Notes: generated by a model from the sequence alone, not told the origin. 24,294 nucleotides of DNA from Planctomycetaceae bacterium (GCA_031254675.1 JAIRTV010000566.1:1-24294); one strand, 5' to 3'; shown: positions 16,610 to 24,192, numbered from the stretch's first letter. Translations and numbers: made by a program.

Positions 16610-17812
16610 TTACAATGGTTTTGTTTCACCGCCGTCTTTGGATCCCAATGCTCCCCAAACACCGAATCGTGAAGGATTACCGCGTTGAATTGCCGTGTTG
16701 GATGTTTGATCGCCACAGTCAATCGTTTGCGAGATGAACCGAACCGAAGCATCTACCAACGCTGCATTGACTCCGCCGGTATGATAACTTGTTGGCGGAA
16801 CAAGACCGTATCCATTGGAAGCAGCATTCATACAAGCAGGATCATTCGGCGGTCCCATTGTTACGAAAGCAGTTGAGTTCATACGTCCGTTGTATGCCAA
16901 GGTACCAAATAGTGAATCAATCAATGATGATGTTAACATTCCATCACTTTGGGCTAAAGTACAAAGACTGGGACGTTCACTAACTCCGCTTACTCCATAT
17001 TGTCCGCCAGCCAAGACAGTTGGCGTCTTTCGTTCATAGCTGGTTGCATGTTCTGAAAGAAACAATGTGTTCGAAGTTCCATCTGTACAAGATTCAATAC
17101 CGAACCATGCCAAAACCCCGAACATTCCGCGAGTTGTTTGAAATCCAAAGTCGTTGGCGTTGTTATTATACGTTGAATTGGCATCAATTCTTGCCCAATC
17201 TCCTCGACAAGTTACATAATTTGTTCGTGCATTTTGATATTCTGTTCCCCAAAAGTTTGCGGCATAACCAGGTTTACCGGCTTCGCTGTCTGACGGACAA
17301 AGGTAAACGGAAGGACTCGGGTAGGCACAAACTTTTTCGATTGATTCTGTTGCGCTTGTCCACCAGGGTTGTGTACATTGTCCCGCGAGTTTTGTGTTCC
17401 CGTCAACTGTTCCTGTCATGCTACAAACTTTCATGTAAGCGTCATACCGAGTTTGCTGCTCCATATATGGCGTAACATAAAACAAAGCATTCCAGCAAGA
17501 TCGTTGAGAATTGTCTGCGCCTTCGTTGTGACAACCGGGACCACTACGACCCGCTGGAAAAGAGTTGTTGACAATGTGATAATTGTGCAACGCAATTGCA
17601 TATTGTTTCAGATGATTGGTACAAGACATTCGTCTTGCGGCTTCGCGGGCGGCTTGAATTGCAGGTAACAGTAATGCAATTAGCACGCCGATAATTGCAA
17701 TAACCACGAGTAATTCAACCAACGTAAATCCGAATCGCAAAGAAGGTGAAAGAGATAAGAATTTTTTGGAATAGCGTCGAAAAACCGACCACTCTCCACT
17801 ATCCGTTCTCAA
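16610..17812 (-). CDS. DUF1559 prepilin-like protein, copy B
   Basis: A paralogue of copy A with the GFTLVELLVVIAIIG / LLPAIQAAREAARRM segment and the closing SYHTGGVNAALVDASVRFISQTID. Disulphide-forming Cys are likely in the central part (many Cys residues). In the given sequence the prepilin frame is closed upstream: with 12 Gs a TAA precedes the G-tract, so the only starts in this frame are TTG codons (17812, or the one directly before RFGFTLVE). No ATG is available. Copy A, with 13 Gs, has an ATG in frame. Either translation begins at a TTG without a Shine-Dalgarno, or the gene is switched off by the tract length, or the tract length is misread. The body is intact. Confidence 0.88.
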   Translation of the reverse strand: MRTDSGEWSVFRRYSKKFLSLSPSLRFGFTLVELLVVIAIIGVLIALLLPAIQAAREAARRMSCTNHLKQYAIALHNYHIVNNSFPAGRSGPGCHNEGADNSQRSCWNALFYVTPYMEQQTRYDAYMKVCSMTGTVDGNTKLAGQCTQPWWTSATESIEKVCAYPSPSVYLCPSDSEAGKPGYAANFWGTEYQNARTNYVTCRGDWARIDANSTYNNNANDFGFQTTRGMFGVLAWFGIESCTDGTSNTLFLSEHATSYERKTPTVLAGGQYGVSGVSERPSLCTLAQSDGMLTSSLIDSLFGTLAYNGRMNSTAFVTMGPPNDPACMNAASNGYGLVPPTSYHTGGVNAALVDASVRFISQTIDCGDQTSNTAIQRGNPSRFGVWGALGSKDGGETKPL

Positions 17813-17822
17813 CTCTCCACTC
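17788..17822 (-). repeat. five heptamer repeats in the 5' region of DUF1559 B
   Basis: On the minus strand the five units are GAGTGGA, GAGTTGA, GAACGGA, TAGTGGA and GAGTGGT, nearly identical to those of copy A. They directly follow the G-tract. Strong preservation in both copies contrasts with more changes in the following 60 bases, suggesting recent homogenisation or selection. Confidence 0.75.
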
Positions 17823-17930
17823 CATATAGCCCCCCCCCCCCTGCTTTGTGCAGTTTACCAAGTTTAACATTTGGCTTTTTGCAAAAAATATTGCCAAAAA
17901 ACCGACAACACATTTGACTAAATTTTCCAT
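17799..17930 (-). other. leader reading frame of DUF1559 B, ending after the G-tract
   Basis: The ATG at 17930 has AAGGAG seven bases upstream. It encodes MENLVKCVVGFLAIFFAK, then SQMLNLVNCTKQ, then four Gly and YMEWRVENG before a stop at 17799-17801, 43 residues in all. It matches the copy A leader at most positions. With 12 Gs it misses the prepilin frame; 11 or 14 Gs would fuse it to the prepilin segment. Confidence 0.55.
17830..17841 (-). repeat. 12-base G-tract (coding strand) in the DUF1559 B leader
   Basis: An uninterrupted 12-C run on the plus strand, one shorter than the tract of copy A at the homologous position. The length difference changes which upstream frame connects to the prepilin. 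Confidence 0.85.
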
Positions 17931-18032
17931 CGTTATTCTCCTTATTTTCTAAGGTTTTGCCGAAACAATTGTGATAAGTTCGCCGAAAAACAACACGGCA
18001 AAAAATACATACCACAATCGATTAAGTTTCAT

Positions 18033-18061
18033 AGTTTATGTTAAATAGAGAAAATTGTCAA
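18033..18061 (-). promoter_or_regulatory. sigma70-type promoter of DUF1559 B
   Basis: TTGACA (18056-18061) and TAAACT (18033-18038) on the minus strand, with a 17-base spacer. The hexamers and nearly all flanking bases equal those before DUF1559 A. The ATG of the leader frame is about 100 bases downstream. Confidence 0.75.
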
Positions 18062-18338
18062 GCGGAACTTTTGGCTTTTAAAAGAATTTTAGTAGTTATT
18101 CAATAGAATTTCGTTAAAAGTTAAACGCAAGGTATTTTACTTTAATGTTTATTGTAGGTGTTGATTTTATTTGAACACGGAAAACACAGAATGCACAGAA
18201 TTTTTTTTGATTTTGCCGTGTCTTCTGGGTTCAAATTCTTCCTTGAGAAAAGGATTGTTTCAATTGTGCATGTTCCGTCATATTAAGTTAGCGAAAAGGT
18301 CTAATCTACCGTACTAATTCCGAACACGCTCTAACCCT
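18062..18338. other. intergenic region between DUF1559 B promoter and dprA
   Basis: No gene is supported. It contains the R4 hairpin repeat (18171-18234), an adjacent TCCTTGAGAAAAGGA palindrome (about 18240-18254), and a GCGAAAAGGTCTAAT motif at 18291-18305 related to those at 8335, 8494 and 23841. Confidence 0.5.
18171..18234. repeat. 9-bp-based inverted repeat R4
   Basis: The left arm begins TTGAACACGGAAAACACAG at 18171 and continues to about 18200. A T-rich loop follows, then a right arm CCGTGTCTTCTGGGTTCAA ending at 18234. It lies about 100 bases beyond the dprA stop. The bases before it (GATTTTATTTGAAC) also precede R5, so the repeat unit extends past the hairpin. Confidence 0.7.
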
Positions 18339-19636
18339 CTAGTTTGTGGACATTTCCACGAGGCGTATTACCATATTGGATTCGGTACGGCGAATAATGT
18401 GACGCATTTCGAGCGAACTAATTGTCGCAAGAACACGATGAACCGGCAAACCGGAACGATCAATAATCAAATCAATCGGCGTTGGATTTACCGCAATGAA
18501 TTGTAATACTTTCGTTTCCATTTCATCAAGTTGCAACGCGGCAGGTATTGGAATATTTGTTGTTTCTGTTTTTGGTGTTTGTAGCGATTGAGAAGAGCGG
18601 GTTGATTGGAGTTGCGGCGGTAATTGTGATTGCAATGGTGTTTTGGGTTTGACCGGCAGATCAAATTGTTTTAATAAGTCGTCCACCGACTCCACAAGAA
18701 TTGCGCCGTTACGAATAAGTTGATGACAACCGCGTGATGATTCTTGATCAACACGTCCGGGTATGGCGAATACTTTACGTCCTTGTTTGGTGGCAAGAGT
18801 TGCCGTGATCAACGCTCCACTTTGGAGCGGAGCCTCAACAATTAAAACACCAAGCGATAAACCACTGATAATTCGATTCCGTTGCGGAAACATTCCTCGT
18901 TGCGGAACCTGATCCGGCATGTATTCGCTGATGATCATTCCATTGGTTACAATCTTTTGGGCAAGATCGCGATGTTCCTGCGGAAAGAGATGGAGCAAAC
19001 CGCCGCCAAGTACCGCAATTGTTCGACCGTCAACCGCCAACGTCCCACGATGCGCCGCTCCGTCAATTCCCAACGCCAAACCACTAATAATTGTAAAACC
19101 ATATTGCGACAGTTCCGACGCTAAACGTTCGGCTTGTTGATGCCCGTATTGTGTGGCATGACGTGTGCCGACAATCGCAACAGCAAAATGATCCCATGCC
19201 CGAAATTCTCCTTGAACAAACAAAAAAAGCGGCGGATCGTCTATTGTTCGTAACAATTTTGGATATCTCGCATCGTGTTGCGCAATTAACGCAATTCCGT
19301 TTGTTCGACATTGGTTAATAAGTGTTTCGGGTTGGCAAACAGAATAGGCTTGCGCAATATTGTTTGCAATTTTGGAACCGATTCCTTCAACTTCTTGTAA
19401 CTGTGATACTGTTGCGTTAAGCACGGACTCGGCATTTCCGAAACGACGAAGAAGCCGTTGCGTCAACATGGAACCAATTCCATCAACCATACTCAACACG
19501 ATTTCAGGAATTAATTCTTCCGGTTCGTAAATTTTTTCAATATAGCCGGAATGTTCTGCGAAGTTTTCGGTCAGATTTTTATCTGTTGCAACATGATCTG
19601 TTTGTTCCGGTAACTGATTCGAGGGTTCGCTAACCA
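18339..19636 (-). CDS. dprA: DNA-processing protein DprA
   Basis: A RecA-loading protein for natural transformation, binding incoming single-stranded DNA in the cytoplasm. From the ATG at 19636 it has 432 residues. There is an N-terminal helix-hairpin-helix region (about 45-95, VDGIGSMLTQRLLRRFG and VEGIGSKIA). The Rossmann-like DprA core carries AIVGTRHATQYG (153-164), SGLALGIDGAAH (185-196), GGGLLHLFP and FPQRNRIISGLS. A Gln/Ser/Pro-rich linker (about 325-360) and a C-terminal DprA winged-helix domain follow. A TTG at 19652 would add five residues; neither start has a strong Shine-Dalgarno. It is monocistronic here. The same gene is widespread in non-competent bacteria, so competence is not proven. 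Confidence 0.96.
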
Positions 19637-19762
19637 TAGGTTTTGAAGCCAAACAGGTTAATGGCTATTTGAATGAGCCGAACAGGGAACATCGACACTT
19701 CGCCGGTAACTCGTATCACTTTTCACGTTTACTGTTATTGACAAACGGTAACACGATATTTT

Positions 19763-20119
19763 TTACCGGTTTCTGGCATACGCTGCGCCGCAGGTTGGGC
19801 AAGCCGCTGTTGCGATGAGGCGTCCGCCGGCGTTCGCCGCAGAACCGGAACGAGCTGCCGTATTCAATGCTGCGCTGTTAAATGTTGCTGTATTTTTATT
19901 ACATGTCGGACAGTAAGTCGAAGTTGGACTGGATGCTTTTGCCGCCGCCGAACCACTGTTGCAGGTTGCACAATAAACACCGGATGATTGTGTTTGTCTG
20001 GAGGCGGTGTATGTAACACTACGGTTTTGCTGTTGCATTCGCGAAGACGAGGGCAACATGGTTCCTTGTCTAACCGCTCCGTAATTCGCATACGATCCGT
20101 AAGATGAAATAGCACTCAT
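19763..20119 (-). CDS. small Ser/Ala-rich protein with three CxxC motifs
   Basis: A 118-residue protein not assigned to a known family. Three CxxC pairs (Cys50/53, Cys70/73, Cys107/110), in YCATCN, YCPTCN and CPTCGAAYARNR, suggest zinc-ribbon-like knuckles joined by low-complexity Ser/Ala/Thr/Asn linkers. There is no signal peptide or membrane helix. The last motif, CPTCGAAY, resembles one half of a zinc ribbon. The ATG at 20119 has AAGGAA at good spacing. A tandem 14-base direct repeat lies 36 bases upstream, in the likely promoter. The two pairs in similar contexts (GVYCATCN / STYCPTCN) look like an internal duplication. The low-complexity composition means it could bind metal or merely be structural. 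Confidence 0.65.
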   Translation of the reverse strand: MSAISSYGSYANYGAVRQGTMLPSSSRMQQQNRSVTYTASRQTQSSGVYCATCNSGSAAAKASSPTSTYCPTCNKNTATFNSAALNTAARSGSAANAGGRLIATAACPTCGAAYARNR

Positions 20120-20926
20120 GGTAATTCCTTTATCAAATTAAATTTTTTGACACGCGGTACAAACTATACGGTACAAACTATACAGTAAGACTCATTTCGC
20201 CAAACCGCTATCTCGTTAAATGATTAACGTACGGCAACATGAAACTTAACGTCTCTGGCAAGTAACAGAGTATTCAACGTAAAATGGAGTCTGTCAAATG
20301 AAGTCGATAAAAATTTTGACCAAGACAAACAGAAGTGTTCCGGTTTTTGCGATTATGAGAATTGTCCGAAAACGAACACAAAGTAAGGATTACGGCGAAT
20401 TTTCCAAACGTTTACAAATTGAGGTGTTCTTGTCGGGAAACAAAAATAAACAAAATGTTTGACCGACAAGTCTGCTATCGCCAACGTGTTGTTTCGGCAA
20501 AATATTACCTTCCTCACGTTACCCACCCGAAAAATCCTATCTATTTCAACAACTTTAACAACCAACTCAGAAATAGTTAAAAAAAAAGATTGTCGCAAAT
20601 GAATCGGTTTCTACCATAGAGCGATTTATCTGGAATATTATCAAGGATGATTTGCAATTCCGACATAAGATTTCTGAATAATCAAGAACAATATTTTTTT
20701 CATCGCGGCAATAAAAACAACCATGAAAAATTGTCTTGTTCGACCTTTTTCCCCCCGATAACGTATAAAGATTACTCGTTTATTTGATTAGGAGAATTTG
20801 ATAAACGTGTTACCGTGAAAATGGCAATACAACTAAAAACAGTGTTGTTGCCCGGAATGGTAAAAGATTATCGTGAAGATTGTCAATATTGTGGAGAACA
20901 AAGGTTATTTTCTGATGCAGGATGCA
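20120..20926. other. about 800-base divergent gap; no confident gene
   Basis: It contains the direct repeat at 20155-20182 and otherwise AT-rich DNA. One short plus-strand frame (20298-20462, 54 residues, basic, starting MKSIKILTKT) has a GGAG eight bases before its ATG and could be a small gene, but it has no recognisable motif. A six-C run occurs near 20752, and an AGGAG near 20790 has no good start behind it. Confidence 0.45.
20155..20182 (-). promoter_or_regulatory. tandem 14-bp direct repeat upstream of the CxxC protein gene
   Basis: Two perfect adjacent copies of CGGTACAAACTATA (20155-20168 and 20169-20182). On the minus strand each reads TATAGTTTGTACCG. The distal copy's TATAGT could serve as a -10 element with TTGGCG about 15 bases upstream. 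A tandem repeat overlapping a promoter is a common operator arrangement; the regulator is unknown. Confidence 0.5.
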
Positions 20927-21442
20927 ATGAATCGGATACAATTATTTTCTTTGATACTATTGGGGTTGCTTATTGGGATTTTGGGTTGCAACGTCAAACT
21001 TCAATCAATACCTCCTTCGGAGGCAGTTTCTGTTGTACCGAACCGTAATGTCACAGAGCATGCCGAAACGATTGCGGTGAAATTTCTTGATGATTACCGT
21101 CGAGGGTTTGAGTTGGCAAAACGGGACAGGAAGTTGGTGTTAATTTTCTTTACGATTCCCAATTCCGACATTTCGCAACGCATGATGGAAACAACATTTT
21201 GCGATGAAGAAATCAAACGTCTTTCGAACAGATTTATTTGTATTCGAGTGGATGGTTCGAAGGAGTCTGAGTTTTGTAAATCAATTGAGATCAAGGGATT
21301 TCCAACTATTCTTTTTATGACGCCCCAAGGCGAAGAGTTACAACGTCTTGTTGGCAAACTGACGCCGGATCAATTGGCGCTTCCCATGCACGTGATGATT
21401 CAATCCACTGCCACCAAAACCAGCGCCATTCTTCGAAAGTAA
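20927..21442 (+). CDS. thioredoxin-fold lipoprotein lacking the CxxC motif
   Basis: A 171-residue lipoprotein. A hydrophobic N-terminus ends in GILGC (Cys21). The mature domain follows the thioredoxin_7 / DUF255-like pattern: YRRGFELAKRDRKLVLIFFT, then METTFCDEEIKRLSNRFICIRVD, then KGFPTILFMTPQGEELQRLVG, with the cis-Pro at Pro126. The position where relatives carry W-C-x-x-C reads IPNSDIS (77-83), so the redox cysteines are absent and a disulphide-exchange role is unlikely. Starts at 20927 and 20915 are both possible; the former places a short basic region before the hydrophobic core and has AGG five bases upstream. It stands alone between the minus-strand CxxC gene and a tRNA. Confidence 0.78.
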   Translation: MNRIQLFSLILLGLLIGILGCNVKLQSIPPSEAVSVVPNRNVTEHAETIAVKFLDDYRRGFELAKRDRKLVLIFFTIPNSDISQRMMETTFCDEEIKRLSNRFICIRVDGSKESEFCKSIEIKGFPTILFMTPQGEELQRLVGKLTPDQLALPMHVMIQSTATKTSAILRK

Positions 21443-21540
21443 TTTCCTTGCGAAACGAGAAGGAACAAGTTTGCTAAAAGACACGGTGTCCGCTAAGAAT
21501 TTTGCGGAAAGATTTGCTTTGTTTTGGGTTTGGCATTCAG

Positions 21541-21611
21541 AGCGCTCTAAGGGAATCGAACCCTCAATTACAGCTTGGGAAGCTATCGTGTTGCCACTAC
21601 ACTAAGAGCGC
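21541..21611 (-). tRNA. tRNA-Gly(CCC)
   Basis: A full cloverleaf on the minus strand, 71 bases. Acceptor GCGCTCT pairs with AGAGCGC; the D arm is GTGT/ACAC; the anticodon stem is ATAGC/GCTGT around loop TTCCCAA (anticodon CCC, reading GGG); the T arm is GAGGG-TTCGATT-CCCTT; the discriminator base is U, typical for tRNA-Gly. CCA is not encoded. Confidence 0.95.
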
Positions 21612-21695
21612 GGGTCATGGTAAAATAACTTAGTCGGAAATTATATCCGGTTTATTGCCGCAAAGAAGCCCCCCAAGCCATTTCGATTTGTGCGA

Positions 21696-22196
21696 ATGAT
21701 GTTTTCTTGTTTTCAGCCTAATCTTTCTGTTGATTGTGTTCTCGATTTAACTTGGGAATGTCTTCAAAAGTATCATCTTCAATCGCTTCTTCTTGATGTT
21801 GATTGTACTCTTAAAAGTTATCGATCTTCCGATATTTCGCCGGAAATTTTGTGTTGGATTAACACGATGCAAGAGCATGGAGTTGGTCTTTGCTTGGTTT
21901 CCAACGGTCATCGCAAACGTATTCGGGGTATTGCCGAACGAGTTCGCTTACCGTTTGTGGCGCCGGCGTTGAAGCCGTTGCCGTTTGGTTGTTGGGAGGC
22001 GATTCGGACGATGAATTTCGACAAAAAGTCAACGGCGATGGTTGGAGATCAAGTGTTTGCTGATTTACTTGCCGGAAAGTTTGCTGGACTGTTTACGATA
22101 TTGGTTGCGCCTCTTCGACCGGAAGAGGAGCCGTGGTTTGCCCGCATGAAACGTCCTTTGGAACGAATCGTGTGCTGTTCGCGTTCATTATTTTGA
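21696..22196 (+). CDS. YqeG-family HAD IIIA phosphatase
   Basis: A 166-residue cytoplasmic HAD-superfamily protein closest in pattern to YqeG. Motif I is LLLDVDCTLKSY (nucleophile Asp34, Asp36), with Cys in place of the usual Asn of DxDNT. Motif II is LCLVSNGHRKR; the motif III Lys is in ALKPLPFGCWEAI; motif IV is MVGDQVFADLLAGKFAGLFTILV. The ATG at 21696 follows a GTG (21690) that opens the frame; no Shine-Dalgarno is visible. It ends 32 bases before the ROK kinase start on the same strand, probably one transcript. YqeG relatives are phosphatases of uncertain substrate (phosphatidylglycerophosphate phosphatase-like in some lineages), so the substrate is left open. Confidence 0.88.
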   Translation: MMFSCFQPNLSVDCVLDLTWECLQKYHLQSLLLDVDCTLKSYRSSDISPEILCWINTMQEHGVGLCLVSNGHRKRIRGIAERVRLPFVAPALKPLPFGCWEAIRTMNFDKKSTAMVGDQVFADLLAGKFAGLFTILVAPLRPEEEPWFARMKRPLERIVCCSRSLF

Positions 22197-22228
22197 AATT
22201 GACCCAATCCTTTATTGGGAGTTATTCT

Positions 22229-23695
22229 ATGAAAAAGTCATTATTACAAAAGTATTATGTTGGAGTTGATGTTGGCGGTACGAAGATTCAAGCGTCTTTG
22301 GTGACGGAAGTTGGTTCGGTGCTTGCGAACCATCGTTGTGAAACGCCTCGTGGAGTTTCTGGTCATAATGGTTCGGTGGAGCGGACGTTGAGTGCGATTG
22401 AGGAATCGATTCGAGTTTTGCTTTGTGAGCAAAATTGTATGCTTGATGATATAGCTGGTATTGGTATTGCAGTTCCGGGCGTGGTGCAACAAGAAAGCGG
22501 ATTGGTTGTTGTTACTCCCAACATGAATCTTTCCGGTGTTGAACTTGGTCGTATTATGAAAGACCGATTTGGAGTTCCGGTGTCTATTGGTAATGATTGC
22601 AATCTTGGAACGCTTGGCGAATGTTGGCTTGGTAGCGGGCGTAATACGTCGTCTTGTGTTGGAATTTTTGTTGGGACAGGTATTGGTGCTGGTATTGTGT
22701 TTGACAACCGTGTTTTTAATGGAGCGGGTCAAGCTGCTGGTGAAATTGGTCATATTATTTCGCAAATTCCTTGTGACCATTGGCGGCGAGAGATGATTTC
22801 GACAAAACGCAAACGGGAAGCGAAGAGTTCTAAGAGCAAGGAGTTGGATATATCGCGTTGTGGTTGTGGTAATTATGGTTGTTTTGAGACGTTTGCGAGT
22901 CGTAGTGCGATGGAGCGATTTATTCGCGAGGCGGTTGAAGGTGGGGCGAAGTCGGTGATTACCGAATTGAATGGTGGAACACTGAATCTTATTAAAAGTG
23001 GAGCGATTGCCAAGGCGCTTAAAGCCAATGATAAGGTGGTTACCTCGATTGTTCGTTATGCGGCGCAAGTGATAGGTTATGCTTGTTTGACGGTTCGTCA
23101 TTTGATTGATCCTGAGGTGATTGTTCTTGGTGGTGGTGTTCTTGAGGCTTGTCAAAAATTTATGATGCCGGTGATTGATGCGGTTGTTGCCAATGACCAA
23201 TTGCCGGTGTTGTCGAGTAATCGGCGTATTTTGATATCTTCTCTTGGTGACAATGCGGTTGTGTTGGGGGCGGTGGCGTTGGTTCGGAGCCGCAATGGTT
23301 TCAATCCGCTCCGAAAAACGCATCGAATTATTCCTAAATATCCACAACTCCATTTTATGGCGGAAAAAGTCATTCATATTGCGGACGAACCTTATGCGAA
23401 GGATTTTTTTATTCTTTCTGATGGAACGATTCGACCGCGGTTGAGGTTGCCGAAAAAGAATATTCATGGTTTTCGGCTTAAAGATATTCAGATGTTGGTG
23501 GAGGGTGGGGTTGATTTGATTATTTTTGGTTCTTCTGAGGCGGGTGAGATTACTCTTTCTGGTAAATGTCGTGATTATCTTTTTCGGCGTGGTATTGATT
23601 ACCGTATTCTGCCGCTTGACGAAGCCGTTCATTTTTACAACACGGTTGCGGTGCGACGTTCTGCTGTGTGGCATTTTGCTGTTGACGGCAACTAG
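22229..23695 (+). CDS. ROK-family sugar kinase fused to a C-terminal Mth938/DUF498-like domain
   Basis: A 488-residue protein. Residues 9-355 form a ROK kinase (glucokinase/N-acetylsugar kinase type): phosphate loop VGVDVGGTKI, GIAVPGVV, GNDCNLG with catalytic Asp123, GTGIGAGIV, GEIGHI with His175, and zinc motif CGCGNYGCFE (Cys211, 213, 218). DPEVIVLGGGV follows. A Lys/Arg/Ser-rich insertion (183-209) separates His175 from the zinc cysteines. Residues about 375-485 are extra and match the Mth938 (DUF498/NDUFAF3) pattern: SDGTIRPR, GFRLKDIQMLVEGGVDLIIFG, DYLFRRGIDYRILPLDEAVHFYN. The ATG at 22229 has GGGAG eight bases upstream. Usual ROK length is about 300-330. Substrate unknown; glucose is the default guess. 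Confidence 0.88.
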   Translation: MKKSLLQKYYVGVDVGGTKIQASLVTEVGSVLANHRCETPRGVSGHNGSVERTLSAIEESIRVLLCEQNCMLDDIAGIGIAVPGVVQQESGLVVVTPNMNLSGVELGRIMKDRFGVPVSIGNDCNLGTLGECWLGSGRNTSSCVGIFVGTGIGAGIVFDNRVFNGAGQAAGEIGHIISQIPCDHWRREMISTKRKREAKSSKSKELDISRCGCGNYGCFETFASRSAMERFIREAVEGGAKSVITELNGGTLNLIKSGAIAKALKANDKVVTSIVRYAAQVIGYACLTVRHLIDPEVIVLGGGVLEACQKFMMPVIDAVVANDQLPVLSSNRRILISSLGDNAVVLGAVALVRSRNGFNPLRKTHRIIPKYPQLHFMAEKVIHIADEPYAKDFFILSDGTIRPRLRLPKKNIHGFRLKDIQMLVEGGVDLIIFGSSEAGEITLSGKCRDYLFRRGIDYRILPLDEAVHFYNTVAVRRSAVWHFAVDGN

Positions 23696-23787
23696 TTTGG
23701 CGTGTTCATCAAAATCAACATGAAGTTGTTGGCAACAGCAACCGGTGTGATTTTTCATTTTAATACTTCTTTTGGTGATGATTTTAT

Positions 23788-23830
23788 TTGAACGCGGAAT
23801 TTTTTATTTTTCTGTGTGTTCTGTGTTCAA
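23788..23830. repeat. 9-bp-based inverted repeat R5
   Basis: A short left arm TTGAACGCGGAA (from 23788), a T-rich loop, and a right arm TTCTGTGTGTTCTGTGTTCAA-like ending at 23830. It lies about 90 bases after the ROK kinase stop. It is the smallest copy of the family. Confidence 0.65.
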
Positions 23831-23840
23831 TTGATCTTTT

Positions 23841-23864
23841 GAGAAAAGGATTAGATCTTTTCTC
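23841..23864. terminator. GAGAAAAG / CTTTTCTC hairpin
   Basis: A perfect 8-bp inverted repeat with an 8-base spacer (GATTAGAT), directly behind R5. Similar GAGAAAAGG motifs accompany R4 and R2. It may form part of the same composite 3'-end element. Confidence 0.5.
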
Positions 23865-23898
23865 GAACCCTTCCCTGAGACAAAAGTCAACTCTTTTC

Positions 23899-24024
23899 AG
23901 GTGGGTGATGTTTCTAAAAAGGTGGGTGACCTTTCTTTTCAGGTGGGTGACCTTTCTTTTCAGGTGGGTGACCTTTCTTTTCAGGTGGACAATCTTTCTT
24001 TTCAGGTGGGCGACCTTTCGCCGA
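23899..24024 (+). repeat. six tandem 21-bp repeats
   Basis: Six contiguous units (23899, 23920, 23941, 23962, 23983, 24004), three of them (2-4) identical. Each begins AGGTGGGTGACC and ends TTTCTTTTC in the consensus. The plus-strand frame reads VGDLSFQ repeated and the minus frame THLKRKV repeated. There are no unique spacers, so it is not a CRISPR array. Confidence 0.9.
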
Positions 24025-24148
24025 AAGGTCGCGTCGGCGCTAGCCGACTTGACCCTGTGTTGAGCCGGCAATCTGTGTTGCCAAACGGTTTGAAATCCGA
24101 TTTCCTGCCGAAAACAGGGGCTAATCGGCTTTCGCCGATGTGATGTTT

Positions 24149-24190
24149 CGGCGAAACATCACCCACCTTCGAGGCAACATCACCCACCTT
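24149..24190 (-). repeat. two inverted 21-bp units closing the element
   Basis: On the minus strand two adjacent 21-base units (24170-24190 and 24149-24169) start AAGGTGGGTGATGTT, the same core as the first tandem unit at 23899. Together with the forward array they bracket 24025-24148, making a large inverted-repeat element of about 290 bases. Confidence 0.8.
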
Positions 24191-24192
24191 TT

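Noticed and set aside
20298..20462. 54-codon basic plus-strand frame with a GGAG before its ATG
   Set aside because: No motif, no homologue recognised and AT-rich surroundings; kept only as a note in the intergenic entry.
22244..23758. 504-codon minus-strand frame antisense to the ROK kinase
   Set aside because: Low-complexity Asn/Thr/Arg composition with no motifs; the opposite strand encodes a clear kinase.
23899..24024. Regular 21-bp repeats that could suggest a CRISPR array
   Set aside because: The units are directly contiguous with no unique spacers, and no cas genes are present.
23901..24143. Plus-strand 80-codon frame reading VGDLSFQ repeats
   Set aside because: It is open because the 21-base period is a multiple of three; a GTG start without a ribosome site and a similar open frame on the other strand argue for a repeat element rather than a gene.
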